Source: Paramecium pentaurelia (Eukaryota; Ciliophora; Oligohymenophorea; Peniculida; Parameciidae). Taken from it: a stretch of 64,000 nt of DNA. Below, in pieces: positions 52,301 through 64,000 of the stretch (its first letter is position 1; every line of letters starts with the position of its first letter). Below the pieces are notes generated by a model. The model saw nothing but the letters and a program-made list of their open reading frames with translations, was not told where the DNA came from and searched no databases. Location: contig CAJJDO010000160.1 in NCBI GenBank assembly GCA_905183005.1, positions 41,860-105,859 on the forward strand. The letters are read 5' to 3'. A program made the position numbers and the translations under genes.

Positions 52301-52832
52301 TCATATCTAAAAGAGATAATTGAGGTGAACTCATTTATGATATCTATCTTCTATTAAGTAATGGTTTTTTTCTTTCTAATCTTTTTTTTTCATCTAATAA
52401 ATTATCAGACTTCTTTCTTTCTGCTTTAATTGGATCATAATAATGACTAACATCCTCTCTAACTCTAGACATAACTGAGATCTGTTCCTTCCTGTCTTTC
52501 TCTAACAAAAGATTAGCTTATTTCTTATTCTTAGTAAATTTTACAAATTCTTCAAGATCTAATTGATTACGAAAAGTAGTTTTATTGCTCAATTGTTTAG
52601 TACTATTTTAGACAACTGAATTGAGAAGGAAACTATTTTGTTAACTCTTTTGTTCCGCCTTCGCTAATTTCAATTATTCTGCTATATGAATATTATTTTA
52701 AGTGACTGTAGTATTGTTGCTTCTAGTTGATATCTATTGACTACTGATTTGCTTTAATAACGAATTCGTATGAGATAGAGTTTTAAATTTTAAACCAGTT
52801 TCTGTGAAAGAAGGTAATTATTATTACTTCAT
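49351..52832 (-). CDS. Large coiled-coil protein with a C-terminal EF-hand
   Basis: 1,133 residues, introns of 28, 26 and 26 nt. The N-terminus is basic, Ser/Gln-rich and helical. The middle has coiled-coil blocks (LKAEVKKLNEQLITENKK, LTKKLKQANSEIELLTKKLQ) and an acidic ESSSEEERDEVIEELMDD stretch. After a conserved-looking globular part (PLKLLIKQINVIYADRIAQQ, FVYSYFLSQFGIKKIAEQ) an EF-hand loop appears, CDLDGNGMCNFEEWFLLLRH, interrupted at its first Gly by an intron. A helical tail ends the protein. Architecture resembles ciliate cytoskeletal EF-hand proteins; no named orthologue recognised. Its start faces the Vps8 gene start 161 bp away (divergent pair). Confidence 0.78.
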
Positions 52833-52993
52833 TGAATAAATTATCAGTTGTTTTAAGATAATATATCTTGGAATGAGTGAAATATTCAATCTTTTCATGA
52901 TCAGATGCATAAATGTGCATCTTAATCAAACTTTAAGATGGGAACATTAAAATGAATTTTTGATTTGTATATAATTGTTCATATATAATAAAA

Positions 52994-55900
52994 ATGATTA
53001 ACTTAAGTTAAATACTAGAAGGAGACAATGGGGAGATTACATTTTGTGAAGATGCTAGTCAAGCTGATTTAGAAGATATTCTATAAGAAGATGATGAGAT
53101 GAGAGAGTAAATCAATCATTTGAATAGTGATTCCTAGACTCTGGAAAATAATAATCAGAATAATGAATCATTCATATATGATTAAGAAGAATTTATTTCA
53201 CCAATTTAAATAATGTCATTGGGACATTAATCCAAAACCTTTGGCATATCAACTAATTATTTAATCAATTATTGGGAGTAATAGCTTGCATTATTCTCGA
53301 ATAATAAGAATTGCAAAACTATACAAATTTAGGATGTCTCATATATATCAATCAAAGGATAAATAATAGCTGTTGGATTTGAGAATGGCTAAATTCACAT
53401 ATATGAAGGAAATCAATTAAAACTATTACATAAAATACAAGAACATTAAACAACAATAATAGGTTTGAATATAGTTGATGTGTAAGCAAATGAAGTAGTG
53501 ATAGCATCATCTGATTTAGATGGTAATGTCAAATTGATTAGAGCAGGTTAAAACTTATTCAGAAGTAAAATAATAACTAATACTATAATGAATAAGTTCG
53601 AATACCCTGTTACTTAATTGATATCATAGTAATTTAAATATTCAGATAGTGATAAAACTAGTTTACTATTAACATTAGGAAATAGCAACATGGTAATAAC
53701 TTTATCAATTAATCCTGAAGTGAGGGTTGTACATGTTTTTGATAAATAAAAATCAAATAATGATCTTCATTGGGGTAAATTTTATCATGAAGGTAATCAA
53801 ATATAATTGTTATCCATTTAATGGAATTCATTTATTTAATTGATAACCTTTTTGGAAAATTCCCCATGGTATTTTTCATTCTATTCTGCTGATACACCAT
53901 TGATTGGAGCTAAATTCATTTCTGATAACCTAATTATTGCTGCAACAGAAGGTTAATTTCAAGTTCTTTACATTCCTTATTTCTAAAAAGGCAAATATTG
54001 TTTTAAATCTGATAGTAAAGCTAAGATCTCCAACACAAATTTCCATCAAAATATATATTGTCTAAGAGTAATAAGTAATATAATCTATTTCATATCTGAA
54101 AATAAATTATATTCATTACATGCATTAAGTTGGTTATAATATTTGAAAACATTAATACAAAACGATACACCACAATGGTCAATAGCATTAAGATTTCTGA
54201 TCTAAGTATATAGAGGTAAAGTAAAAGGAATGCCTAATTTGGAATTAGATGAAGATAGAAATGCAATTTAAACATTAGCTCCTACTTTAATTACTAGTAT
54301 TTCTAATACTAAAATGAATAGAGAATTGATATCAGCAGTTATTTAATTCATTCTTTTATGTTAAATTCCGTAACATTTGATGATAGTACGATAAGGGTGT
54401 GAGAAATAATAAATTTTGGAAGATTATTATAGAGTTTTGGAACTACATCTAAAGAAAATTACTTAATTGCCAAAGGAGATATTTTTTGATTTAGCAAATA
54501 AATTCTCTCCTGAGTCTTTTTAGTAATTAGTAATAAATTTGGATTTAAATTCAATTGATATTGGATATACATATGATGTATGTTTAAGTAAAGAGATTTA
54601 CACTCCATTATTGTATATATGTCCAAGAAAAGAAGAAGATTTTCTAACTCCTTTGAATAAAATGTTTGAGAAACATAAATATGAACTTTATGAAAAATGT
54701 TTATGGTTTATAGAAATTACATAAAAATAAATTCTGTTTCCAAATGATCAGATACCATTAGAAATATGGAAAAAAGCTGTAAGATAATAGATGTTATGGT
54801 TAATGGAAGTTTTAGACGTGTTTTAAAGTGAGAAATTGTTTCAAATTTTAACAACTTATCTTAAATAACCTTGTTTAGGTGCATTACATCATGAATCTGT
54901 TTATTCATATTTTAACATAACTTAAGAGAATTTATTGGCAACAAAGATATTTGAATAAGTAAGTAGTATTAAATAATAATATTTACTATAATATCTATTA
55001 TTTATCAGTAAAATAATTGATTAGATTAAAGTCAAAGATTCAGAAAAATTATTATTATAAATATTTGAAATCAATAAATCTTATATTGATAATTATGTAG
55101 CAATGCCTGAAGATTTAGATTAGATCTTATAAATTATTTATTATTTAATGCCTCATACATAATTAATTGAGTAAGCATATGAAAGCAAATGTGTTGATTA
55201 CATAGCTTATTATTTCTTATCTTAAAATTAATTTAATGAAGCCATTAAAATATTCTTCGATTATGAAGAATTCAAACTTAGAGTTTATAAATGGTTAGAA
55301 TATCAACCCTATAATCCTTTAATGTTAGATCATTTAGATAAACTACTTGAATTAGATCCTGAGAAATGTGCAAAAGTCTTTCAAAGTTGGCCTATAGAAA
55401 CCTTATAGAAACTCATAATTTATCAACCAAAAAGGGAATTATTACACGTATTCAAATATTTATCTATTGATCTTTCTTAATTTCTTTAATTAAAATTAAT
55501 TGAATTGATAAGTATTCATGAACCAGAAAACACTATTTCATGGTTGAAGAATAAATAATATTAATTAGAAGATGTGGAATAAATATTCTAATAAACCAAT
55601 AATATTGAAGGATTAGGATACATAATGGAATAGAAAGGACTATATCAATAGGCTATTGATAATTACCTTTAAATTTATAAAGAGGAATCTAGGAATTACA
55701 TTTTGACATTTAGAAATTAAGATAGAATAACATAATTATTCTAGAATCTAATGAGAGCTACAAAGATAGCTGTATAATCTGATGATTATAACTAAGAATT
55801 ATATTTGTATATAGCACATTAAATTTTCAATCCTTTAATGCATTAAACTCATTGGTGTAAACTCAAGAGATCATATGTGTTTAATCAATAATTTAGTTAA

Positions 55901-56553
55901 CTCTTTATGCATTTATTCCGTTATTCTCCAACAGAATTAATTAAAATAATAGAGATAAATCATGAGACATTTAATCAAGTTCATTTAAAAAGTAGTTTTA
56001 TTACTGTTTTTAAAGAATTTGGATATGAAAAATAATTAGTAGAAAAGATATCTAAGATTATTAGAAATGATAATATTAAATTGCTTAAATTACTATATTC
56101 ATTAATGAATAAATCAAATCTATATGAAATAAACTGTATAGAGTGTTAATAACCATATACTTAAGATTAAGTCATTCTTTTAAAATGTGGCCATACTATG
56201 CATCCATTTTGTCTAGAAAATAAGTTTTGTCCAATTTGTTAAAATATATCAACTTAATCATGTATATATTATCATTATTAATAGTGCTTGAAAGTATTGG
56301 AGTTGAAGAATTAAAAAAATCTATTTTGAAATCTAATGTTGATAATTAATAATTATAATTATTAAAGAATGTAGATGAAATAGATTTTGAAGATAATTTC
56401 ATATAATCAACTACATAAGATGATAAAGAAATAATGGAATTAAGGTTATTAAATAAAATGGATATATATGATTAATTAATTGATTCTGGATTGCAATAGG
56501 TATTCAAATTATATAATTTTTAGTATAATTCATTTCTAGATTAATATTTTTGA
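52994..56553 (+). CDS. VPS8: Vps8-like subunit of the CORVET tethering complex
   Basis: 1,170 residues with two introns near the 3' end (23 and 24 nt). An acidic N-terminus is followed by a WD40/beta-propeller region (IAVGFENGQIHIYEG, VVIASSDLDGNVKLI). Next comes LHALSWLQYLKTLIQNDTPQ with ALRFLIQVYRGKVKG, which resembles the Vps8 conserved core, then long alpha-solenoid repeats. A C-terminal RING-type zinc finger follows: CIECQQPYTQDQVILLKCGH, MHPFC, CPIC. Family role: tethering of early endosomes, and in Tetrahymena a Vps8 paralogue is needed for secretory-granule (mucocyst) formation. Vps41 (HOPS) has a similar layout and is the main alternative. The 23-nt intron after the RING is inferred from frame. 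Confidence 0.82.
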
Positions 56554-56678
56554 TTACTGTCTCACTTTTTGGTATACTTTTTATATTTTTATATATTTGT
56601 GTATATAAATAAAAAAATGCAGTTATAACATATAATTTAACATAGTAATTAATTTAAAAAAGACCAGAATTCTACATA

Positions 56679-58088
56679 ATGTTTTGTGAACACAAAGGAA
56701 TATAATCATTTTGTATCACTTGTCAATAAATAATCTGTGAATAATGTATTTGTTGTAGTAATCCAAAAAAAATAAATTTACCCGACAATGATTTAAATGC
56801 ACTTTGTTCAAGATGTGATTAAATCTAAGCTGAATTAAGTTGTGAATAATGCAAATTTCAATTTTGTTAAGAATGTTTTCAATAAGTTCATAACATAGGG
56901 AAATTCTCAACTCATATCAAAATTGCAATCAATTAAGTATTACACTAATAAATAGTTAAATAATTATAAATTATTACAGAATTTGAATAATACTCTTAAG
57001 AACAAATTAATTCAGTTCTGAGATATTTTGATTAGATTCAAGAAGTATTAGATAGGAAAAAGAAATAATTAATTGATGGTATTTCCAATTATCGTAGTTA
57101 ATAAATGAAAATGCTTAAATAAAGAATAAATATAATTGAAGCAGCTGTCAAAATAAATTCAGAACAATCTTTTGAAATCCCAGAATGTCTAATTTATTAA
57201 AAAGAAACATTTAATTTAACCGCCAAAGAATAAATTATCGAGTTTATATTAAATATTGATTTTTAAAAAAATCTTGATTAAAGTACAATTAGTCCACGTC
57301 GAATTCATACTTAGTCAAGTGTTAGAAGAAGTGCAAGTTGTAAAAAATTAGATAATCAAGAAAAAATTATTGAAGTTTGTGAAACTTTTGAAAAGAGAAA
57401 ATTTATTAAATAATTATGCTAATCAAATTCTATTTAGTTATAATGGACTCATTCTAAATAAAAGGTTGATTATAATTTAGAAATGGGTATAGGAATGAAA
57501 ATCAAAGGAATTGAATAGTTTAAATAAATTTATAAAGGTATAGAGCCATAATTTACAATCACTGGATTATAAACAAAAACTAATTATAAATTTAGAGTTT
57601 AAAGTATATTTGAAAATAAAACAAGTGAATTTAGTGAAATCTTAAATTTAACTACATCTTAATAATAATCTGTTGAGGATAGTCTAATAATATCTAAAAA
57701 AATAATTAATAATGATATATAAGTATAATTTGAGAAACCTGGATTAGTTTTAGGCACTAATCCATTATATTTTGGAGTATGGTCTTGGGAAATCAAATTA
57801 ATAATTAATGGAATAATTGAAGATTTAACAGCAAGTTTAGTTGTTGGTGTAGCTAATAAATAGAGAAAGATTATTGGAACTACATTAAATTATGGGTATT
57901 AAAGAGAATCCTTGATTATTAAGGTCTTAGTTGATATGGACAATAAATGGATGACTATAACTTCGAAAATGCATCCAAATGGAGAGAGATTCTAAAATTT
58001 AATAGGTCCTGTGTTTCCAGCATTTTAGAATAAAAATACTCATAAAGGATCAGGATGTAAATTATTGATATAATATTAATAATTATGA
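56679..58088 (+). CDS. B-box zinc-finger / FN3 protein (TRIM-like without RING)
   Basis: 469 residues, one exon. It begins with a B-box-type zinc finger, MFCEHKGIQSFCITCQQIIC, followed by a second Cys/His cluster (LCSRCDQIQAELSCEQCKFQ, CQECFQQVHNIGKF with H ligands). A coiled coil (about 90-160) follows, then a linker and a fibronectin-III-like segment (LQWTHSKQKVDYNLEMG... ITGLQTKTNYKFRVQSIFEN). The C-terminal domain may be SPRY/B30.2-like (LVLGTNPLYFGVWSWEIKL, DLTASLVVGVANKQRK). This is the coiled-coil, FN3, SPRY order of class I/II TRIM proteins, but with no RING, so it is probably not an E3 itself. Stop overlaps the start of the next gene. Confidence 0.82.
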
Positions 58089-59135
58089 ATAAAAAAGAAT
58101 TGAGGAAGCTTAATTCATTTGTAGATAAAGAAGTATTCAATCTAACAGGTGGCCTCTATCCATTTGCTCTTTTCTCATAAACAAAACCTCTAAATCATTA
58201 GAAATGGGCTCAAGAAGAGATATTATTAACTAATTAGAAAATTCAAAAAGTAAAGGTGTGGGTACCTGAATAAGAAAAAGGATAAATGTTTACTGGAGAG
58301 AAAGTCAATTATGATCCAGAATATCTTGATTTTAAGGAAGGAGAAATAAGTGTTGATAATGATTGGAGTTTTGAAGAGACATAATATTTATTCAATCAAT
58401 TAAGGAACTACAATTACAATTTTATAGTACTTTCTGATAGATATTAATATCAAAATAAAAATAGAGATATTTATGAATTGAAAGATAGATATTATAGTAT
58501 TGTTAATGAGGTATTATAGAAAAGAAATGAAACATCTCATTTTCTATACAATTATGTTTATGATGAAGAATATGATCGATTTAGAAATATGGAACTTGAA
58601 AAATATTTAAAAAGAACAAAACAAATATGTGATGAAGAAAAGAAGTTGCAAGAAGATTTAAAGAAAGTTGATCTATAAATAAAAAAGTAAGAGAGGGAAC
58701 ACAAAAGTTTATGCAAATCTATAAATTTATAAGAATATGATGTAAAATGTATTTATCATTTAGGACATTGATGATTAATCTATTAATTATATTATAGATA
58801 TGTCATAAAGAAATGAGGAAGTTAAAAAGACTACAACAGAGAGAATAGTTTATTTAAGAAATAAATGGATTAATGAAGCATTACCATTACCTACTTCAAT
58901 TAAAGATAAATTGGATCGGTAATTAAAAGAAGTGCTTTAAAATACTAAATTAGCTTTAAATTAAGAAATAGAAGAATTATTCTGTAATCTACGTAAACTT
59001 TAATTGGGTGTATTGAGTTAATAAAGATTATAAAAAAGAAGAGAATAAGATAAAAAACATTTGGAAGATAAAATTAAAAAACTTAAAGCTTAACATGATT
59101 CACAATAAGCTAGTGATATGAAAACTAAAAAATGA
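58085..59135 (+). CDS. DMAP1: DMAP1/Swc4 homologue (NuA4 and SWR1 complex subunit)
   Basis: 342 residues after one 22-nt intron. The N-terminal block KEVFNLTGGLYPFALF corresponds to the QRELFNLLG part of Swc4. The SANT domain at about 91-145 is DNDWSFEETQYLFNQLRNYN, YNFIVLSDRYQYQNKNRDIY, ELKDRYYSIVNEVL; WS-x-EET-x-YLF and FIV-x-DRY are diagnostic of DMAP1/Swc4. A coiled-coil region and C-terminal TERIVYLRNKWINEALPLPT follow. Family role: shared subunit of histone acetyltransferase and H2A.Z-exchange complexes. The start ATG (58085-58087) overlaps the TGA of the previous gene (58086-58088). The next in-frame ATG (58288) would remove the conserved N-terminal block. Confidence 0.9.
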
Positions 59136-59170
59136 GATAATTAATATTTTAATAATAATTAATATTGGTT

Positions 59171-59406
59171 TCATTGTTTTACTATCTCAGAAAATTCGTG
59201 TTCTTTGGCTAAGCAAATTCAAATTAAACAAAACAGTTACTTCTTTTTTCTAATAATGATCTAAAATATTTTGCAGAGAAGTCTACAATATCTCCTGGCT
59301 TGTTTCTAATAACTTCCTTTGCATAATGTTTCAAAATCACTGGTAATTCAGGAGGTACTACAATCTATTCAGCACAATAAATTCTCTATTCTCTCACGTC
59401 TGCCAT
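59171..59406 (-). CDS. Small RIIa-domain protein (ropporin / radial-spoke RSP11-like)
   Basis: 69 residues after one 26-nt intron. Reads IYCAEQIVVPPELPVILKHY, AKEVIRNKPGDIVDFSAKYF, RSLLEKR: the dimerisation/docking (RIIa) fold of PKA regulatory subunits, ropporin and radial spoke protein 11. VPPELPVILK and KPGDIVDFSAKYF are the key matches. It consists of the domain alone plus a short tail, as in RSP11-type proteins. Likely anchored in the ciliary axoneme through an amphipathic helix of an AKAP-like partner (family knowledge). Convergent with the DMAP1 gene, 35 bp apart. Confidence 0.9.
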
Positions 59407-59726
59407 TTTATTATATATTAAATTAATTAATTAAATTTCATATTTTCATTTAGTTAAATAGATGAGTAAATCATAAACAATTCACAATTTAATATCTAAT
59501 TATTATCTATTCAATAATTAAGATTATTATCTTCCTTATTCAATATATTAAAGCTTTCATAATTTGTTTTATTTAATTCCTAACAGCAATTATAAATAAA
59601 ATATATTTTAAATTAAATAAATATAAATTAAATCTATTATAGTATCTAAAAATAAGATAATAATAGAATCTAGTTAATAAAAATTATTGATAATATCATT
59701 AGAATTACTAGTATAATGATTTAAAT
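59407..59726. other. Intergenic spacer, nothing recognised
   Basis: 320 bp of AT-rich sequence between the start of the RIIa gene and the stop of the surface-antigen-like gene. It would contain the promoter of the small gene; no motif can be named. Confidence 0.6.
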
Positions 59727-62700
59727 TCATAAAAATAACATAAAAATAAGGATCAATAATGATAAATTATTGGAATAAAATTCTTCTATACTTATATTAG
59801 TACTTAAATCTATAATTTCTTTTTAACCCTTTAAACATTTCATTTATAATGGTTCATAATAACATTCCTATTTTCGAGCAGCACATTCTCCAGAATCAAT
59901 TATCTTAATACATTCTATGACACATTACTCAACAATAGTATTATCCTCTATCATTTGTGTACTCCAATAACAACGATCTTAGGCCTATTAACATTCAATC
60001 TTTGTTAGGAAAGAAGAACATAAGATTGAAACACATTTTCCATTAACATAAGAACAAATCTATTATTAATTTTCACATTAACATTTTTCTTTAATTTATT
60101 CGCATTATTAACATATTAATGAACTAGAAAGTATACATGAGTAACCATTTATTTCATTTCCATGACATAACTTTTTTGATGATCCATACAATTAACATGG
60201 TTGATTTGTACATACTTCGGTAGTATCTAAAATACCCATTTTTTACCAATTACATCTAAAACCTTACACAGTTAATTGATTGCAAATATTCATAGAAGAT
60301 TCTCCATAATTATTTATCTAAGAACATGAAGTTAATATTTAACATATATTGTTTTAATCTAAATAGCAATCACCTATGTTATTACAATCTTCGATATTAT
60401 AATCAGAACAGGTTTTTAATTTACATATGCCAAATTCATAAAAACATTTAGGATTTGAACAATCTGAGTATGAACAATATAAATCTAGATTATTTTATGA
60501 AACACACTGATTCCCTGCTTAAATACATTGATTTAAATTTATAGAAAATGAAGAACATGGTAATTTTGAATCAATAATATCTTCACATTTACTTGCTGAT
60601 TGACAATCATTAAAGATAGTTAAGTAACAATATTTATCATCTAGAATAGAATTACATTCTTATTCTTATAAATGATAACACTATTTTCTGATGCATTAAT
60701 TACCATTGAAATAACAATTTATATTCATTTTGCATTCATTAATTTTATCAAATTTGCATATTTCTGATTAGAATTCTATGCATTTACAATCTAAATTCTC
60801 CTAATTCCAATTACAAAGAGAATTTGTTTCACAAAATTTTTTATTCTTTCCAGGAATATTACATTAATCAGATTGATAGATTGGAATATCACATTTTAGT
60901 CTAATTGAATCATATATACAATTATCATCAATTATTGATGCACAAGCCAAAGCATTTACATTATTAACCATTATACAAGTGGACTAATAATCAATAAATT
61001 TTTAACATTTATTATTCATAAAGATACATGGTTCTTATTACACCATACTACATCCTTTTAAATTTAATCCAGCTGTATCACATTTGAGTGACCATACATT
61101 AAACTAGCTAATGCATTAGTTTAATTTATTATTATATAAACAAGGGATTTCAGAAATGCTTTAACAAGAAATTGAATTTACTTTTAATTATGAATCACAC
61201 TTTATTGTTATTTTTAATTCTTCACAATTATTTGATTCATTCCAATACATAGGTTTTTAGTTATTTTGAAGACATGCTAATTTAGATAGACCAGAAATGT
61301 AATTATTATTGTCTGTTTCAACACAACTAAATGTATTTTTATCATGGATACAAACTTAATCAGATATCATTTAACAAACATGTGGTGAAACTAATTAAAA
61401 ATCTGAACATTTATTTTATTTATTATCTTAAATGAATTCTTAACATTAATTAAATTATTCTAACCACTAACAAGATTTATTAGAAATAGATAAACAAGTT
61501 TTTTTACTTATACCAAGTGATTTACAATCTATTAGTAATATATCTTTGATTTTACAAGAATAATCAAAATATATGCTACTTTGACTATGATTAATACAAA
61601 CATTAATATTAACATTTGACATAATTGGATTATCTTAAGTCCAATACAAACATTTATGATTCCAAAAACAAAGTTCATTAGTATTCGTAATCTTTAAACA
61701 ACCCCATATATTTAGTGAGTCTGAACATTTCAATATGTCAAAATTTGTAACTTTTTAACATTTATTAATCCAAATACATGGTTCATCTTACTTTCTTGAA
61801 TTTATGCAATCATATTTTGTTTAAAAGTATTCACATTGATTAAACAATAATGGTTATGGATAATCCAAAGTTTAAATATCTAAGAGTTATGAAACAGTAA
61901 AATAATCATCAAAATTTTATGAGTCTGATTAAGTTGATACACAAACCTCTTAATGATAATTTAAATTACAAGGATCTATTGAATTAGATCGACATGCAAA
62001 TTTATTAAGTCCTTTTGGTAAATTTACACAATATATCTTAGTTGATAGAGATTCAAATGATTCACATTTATTATCAATCCATTTACATCCAACTTATTGG
62101 TTATTCAAACATACATATTTATTTAAAAACAATTCACATTTTAATATTATTTATTACTTACACGAGTTTAAATTCCAAACACAACCTTTACTAGATTAAA
62201 TACAGGTTAATTTATTATAAAATTCAGAGCAATCTGTTGGTATAATATTTATTTTTTAGCATTCATTAATTTATTGATTATATTAACAAAGTTCAAGATT
62301 TACAGCTTTGCATGGTAAAATTCCATTAAGATGACTAGCTGATGAGCAGGTAGTAATCTCTTAATGTTTACAACGTTTTTAATTTATATCCCACATACAA
62401 TACTACCCTAAATTCTTTAGATTAATACAAGCCTTCTCATTGAGTAAATCTGAACATTAAGATGAATAGAGATTTGCATTTTCACAATATCCTCCTTTAT
62501 TATATTATTTCCATATACAGGGGACAGTAGTTAATTCTAAACAAGCATTAAAATTTAATCCATAATGAATGCAAGAATTTAATTTAATGGTAATAATAGA
62601 ACATTTAGTTCCATCAATGTGTCGAACACAATAATTATTTATTTAATTATTACATAGACTTTTAGATGTATTATTAATTTAATCAGCTAATGTACAATCA

Positions 62701-64000
62701 AACTGAGATACTGTAATAGTTTAACAACTTTCAATATCTGAATTCCATTAACATTGTATATTTGAGAGTGCTATTTCTTGACAAACTCTTTAATTTAAAT
62801 CCTAACATGATTATATTTCTTTATTTTCCTATTTGAGTACTGTTTTACACTTCTCATTAATCCATCTACAATGAATTTCTTTAGTGAGTTTGCTTAGACA
62901 TGCATCTTTAGAAAGATTGTGGCAAGATTATTAATAATTTGTAGATTCTAATGATTTACAATTTCCTTAATAATAATGATAATATCCAGTTTAATGAATG
63001 CATCCATATTTATTAATTTGATTATCATTTCCAGATGTTGTACATATAGAATCATTAAAATAACAGATGGATTCTATCAAATCACATTATAATTTAGAAG
63101 ATCCTTGACATATTGTACTAATATATTCATTCACTAATTTACATTTATTATCTTAAAAAGAATACTTACAATCAATATTACCAAAATACATACATGCAGC
63201 ATAACTGAATTTGTATTTTGATAAATTATTACAAGTTAGAATAGTATAATTTTAAATATTTTAACATGTATCATTATCATCCAAAAAGCATTTAAGATCA
63301 CTATTTAAATGTGTTAAATCTTCTAAACAAAGATTTTATGGTAATTATTCACATGTTAAATTTAAAATATTCTATCCTTAAAAACAAAAGCCATAACCAC
63401 TTTTTGTATATCCATATTAACAATCCTAAAAATGTTTACATGCATTTCTTGAATAATATCCAATAAGGGATGGACATTTATCTAATACCAAATCTAAACT
63501 CTTACAAAATTATTAATATTAACATTAATGTTAATTATTTTACACTGTACATGTTGTAACATCATTTATACTTGAACAATTTTGATAATGTTAATATTCA
63601 ATTATCTATTGACATTTAGAATCTTTATAAATACAATAAGGATATTGAAGACAAAATAGGTAATTAGTCTTTTCAAATGAATCACAATCAAATAGAGTAT
63701 TGGTTATGGCAAAACATTAGCCATCCTAAAATACACATTATTAATCATTAGTATCATTTGATTCACATTCAAAAGAATAATCTTCACATAATACTGGAGA
63801 ATAATATTAACATTTATTATTCAAATATTGACAATATTATGTAGGTATTGAATGACATCCAAACTTGTTCAATCCTGGAGTATCACAAGTATATAAATTA
63901 TAATCACCTAATTTTATTTAAATACATTCAGTTTCACCAGCTAAAATGAAAATATCATTGTGATTAGATGAACAGAAATAATTACTAGTAATAGATTATA
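59727..64000 (-). CDS. Giant Cys-rich surface protein, 3' part (5' end outside the window)
   Basis: At least 1,420 residues, read leftwards from the window edge to the TGA at 59727-59729; the start is not in view. Same general style as 39826-45153: dense, regularly spaced cysteines and many aromatic-Cys pairs (CDTPGLNKFGCHSIPTQYC, CVFQDGQCFAITN, CLQYPYCIYKDSKC), but with fewer C-x-W cores and more Gln/Tyr, so it is a diverged relative. It ends in a hydrophobic tail (NNLSLLILIFMLFL) as expected for a GPI signal or terminal anchor. No intron needed in the parts checked. Cell-surface coat protein by inference. Confidence 0.82.

Noticed and set aside
1..64000. Bacterial or organellar origin, CRISPR arrays, operons, tRNA genes, telomere repeats
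   Set aside because: Tiny GT-AG introns, eukaryotic gene families and TAA/TAG as Gln exclude the first. No spaced repeats, no cloverleaf with a T-loop motif and no G4T2/G3T3-type telomere repeat were found by reading.

Overview
The window reads as macronuclear DNA of a ciliate, most probably Paramecium. Three things show this. (1) TAA and TAG fall at conserved glutamine positions inside recognisable proteins (for example both Gln codons of ILLQNRQGKT in the AP-2 sigma gene), so TGA is the only stop. (2) Almost every intron is a GT...AG element of about 19-31 nt, and removing them restores frame in each case. (3) Genes are packed with spacers of tens of bases in DNA of roughly 75-80% A+T. Standard-code ORFs are therefore short fragments of the real genes; the models below were built by hand with the ciliate code.

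Layout. 1-6.3 kb: two tandem minus-strand genes of a large secreted/membrane protein family, disturbed by a one-base gap (4038) with a perfect 1,943-bp duplication around it. 6.6-9.4 kb: AP-2 sigma, an Aurora-type kinase and a MORN-repeat protein, all on the minus strand with about 50-bp spacers. 9.7-24.6 kb: a large unknown protein, a GBP-type GTPase fused to a PX domain, a vacuolar-sorting-receptor homologue, a COMM-domain protein, a multipass membrane protein, a NEK-like kinase and a small Cys-rich surface protein. 24.6-33.2 kb: a USP40/47-like deubiquitinase, a third member of the secreted family and an unknown protein. 33.2-39.7 kb: a DDX6/Dhh1 helicase, a Myb/SANT protein, a multi-EF-hand protein and a band-7 protein. 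39.8-45.2 kb: a 1,775-residue Cys-rich surface-antigen-like protein, then a second Myb/SANT paralogue. 46.8-59.4 kb: two coiled-coil proteins, a Vps8-like CORVET subunit, a B-box/FN3 protein, a DMAP1/Swc4 homologue whose start overlaps the previous stop, and a small RIIa-domain protein. 59.7-64 kb: the 3' part of another giant Cys-rich surface protein.

There is no operon logic. Themes recur: membrane traffic (AP-2 sigma, sorting receptor, Vps8, COMM domain, PX-GTPase), surface and secreted proteins (three Cys-rich genes, three members of a new family), and cilia or cytoskeleton (MORN, NEK, RIIa, coiled coils). No tRNA, rRNA, CRISPR, telomere or transposase was recognised. One possible structured RNA lies at 35107-35257.
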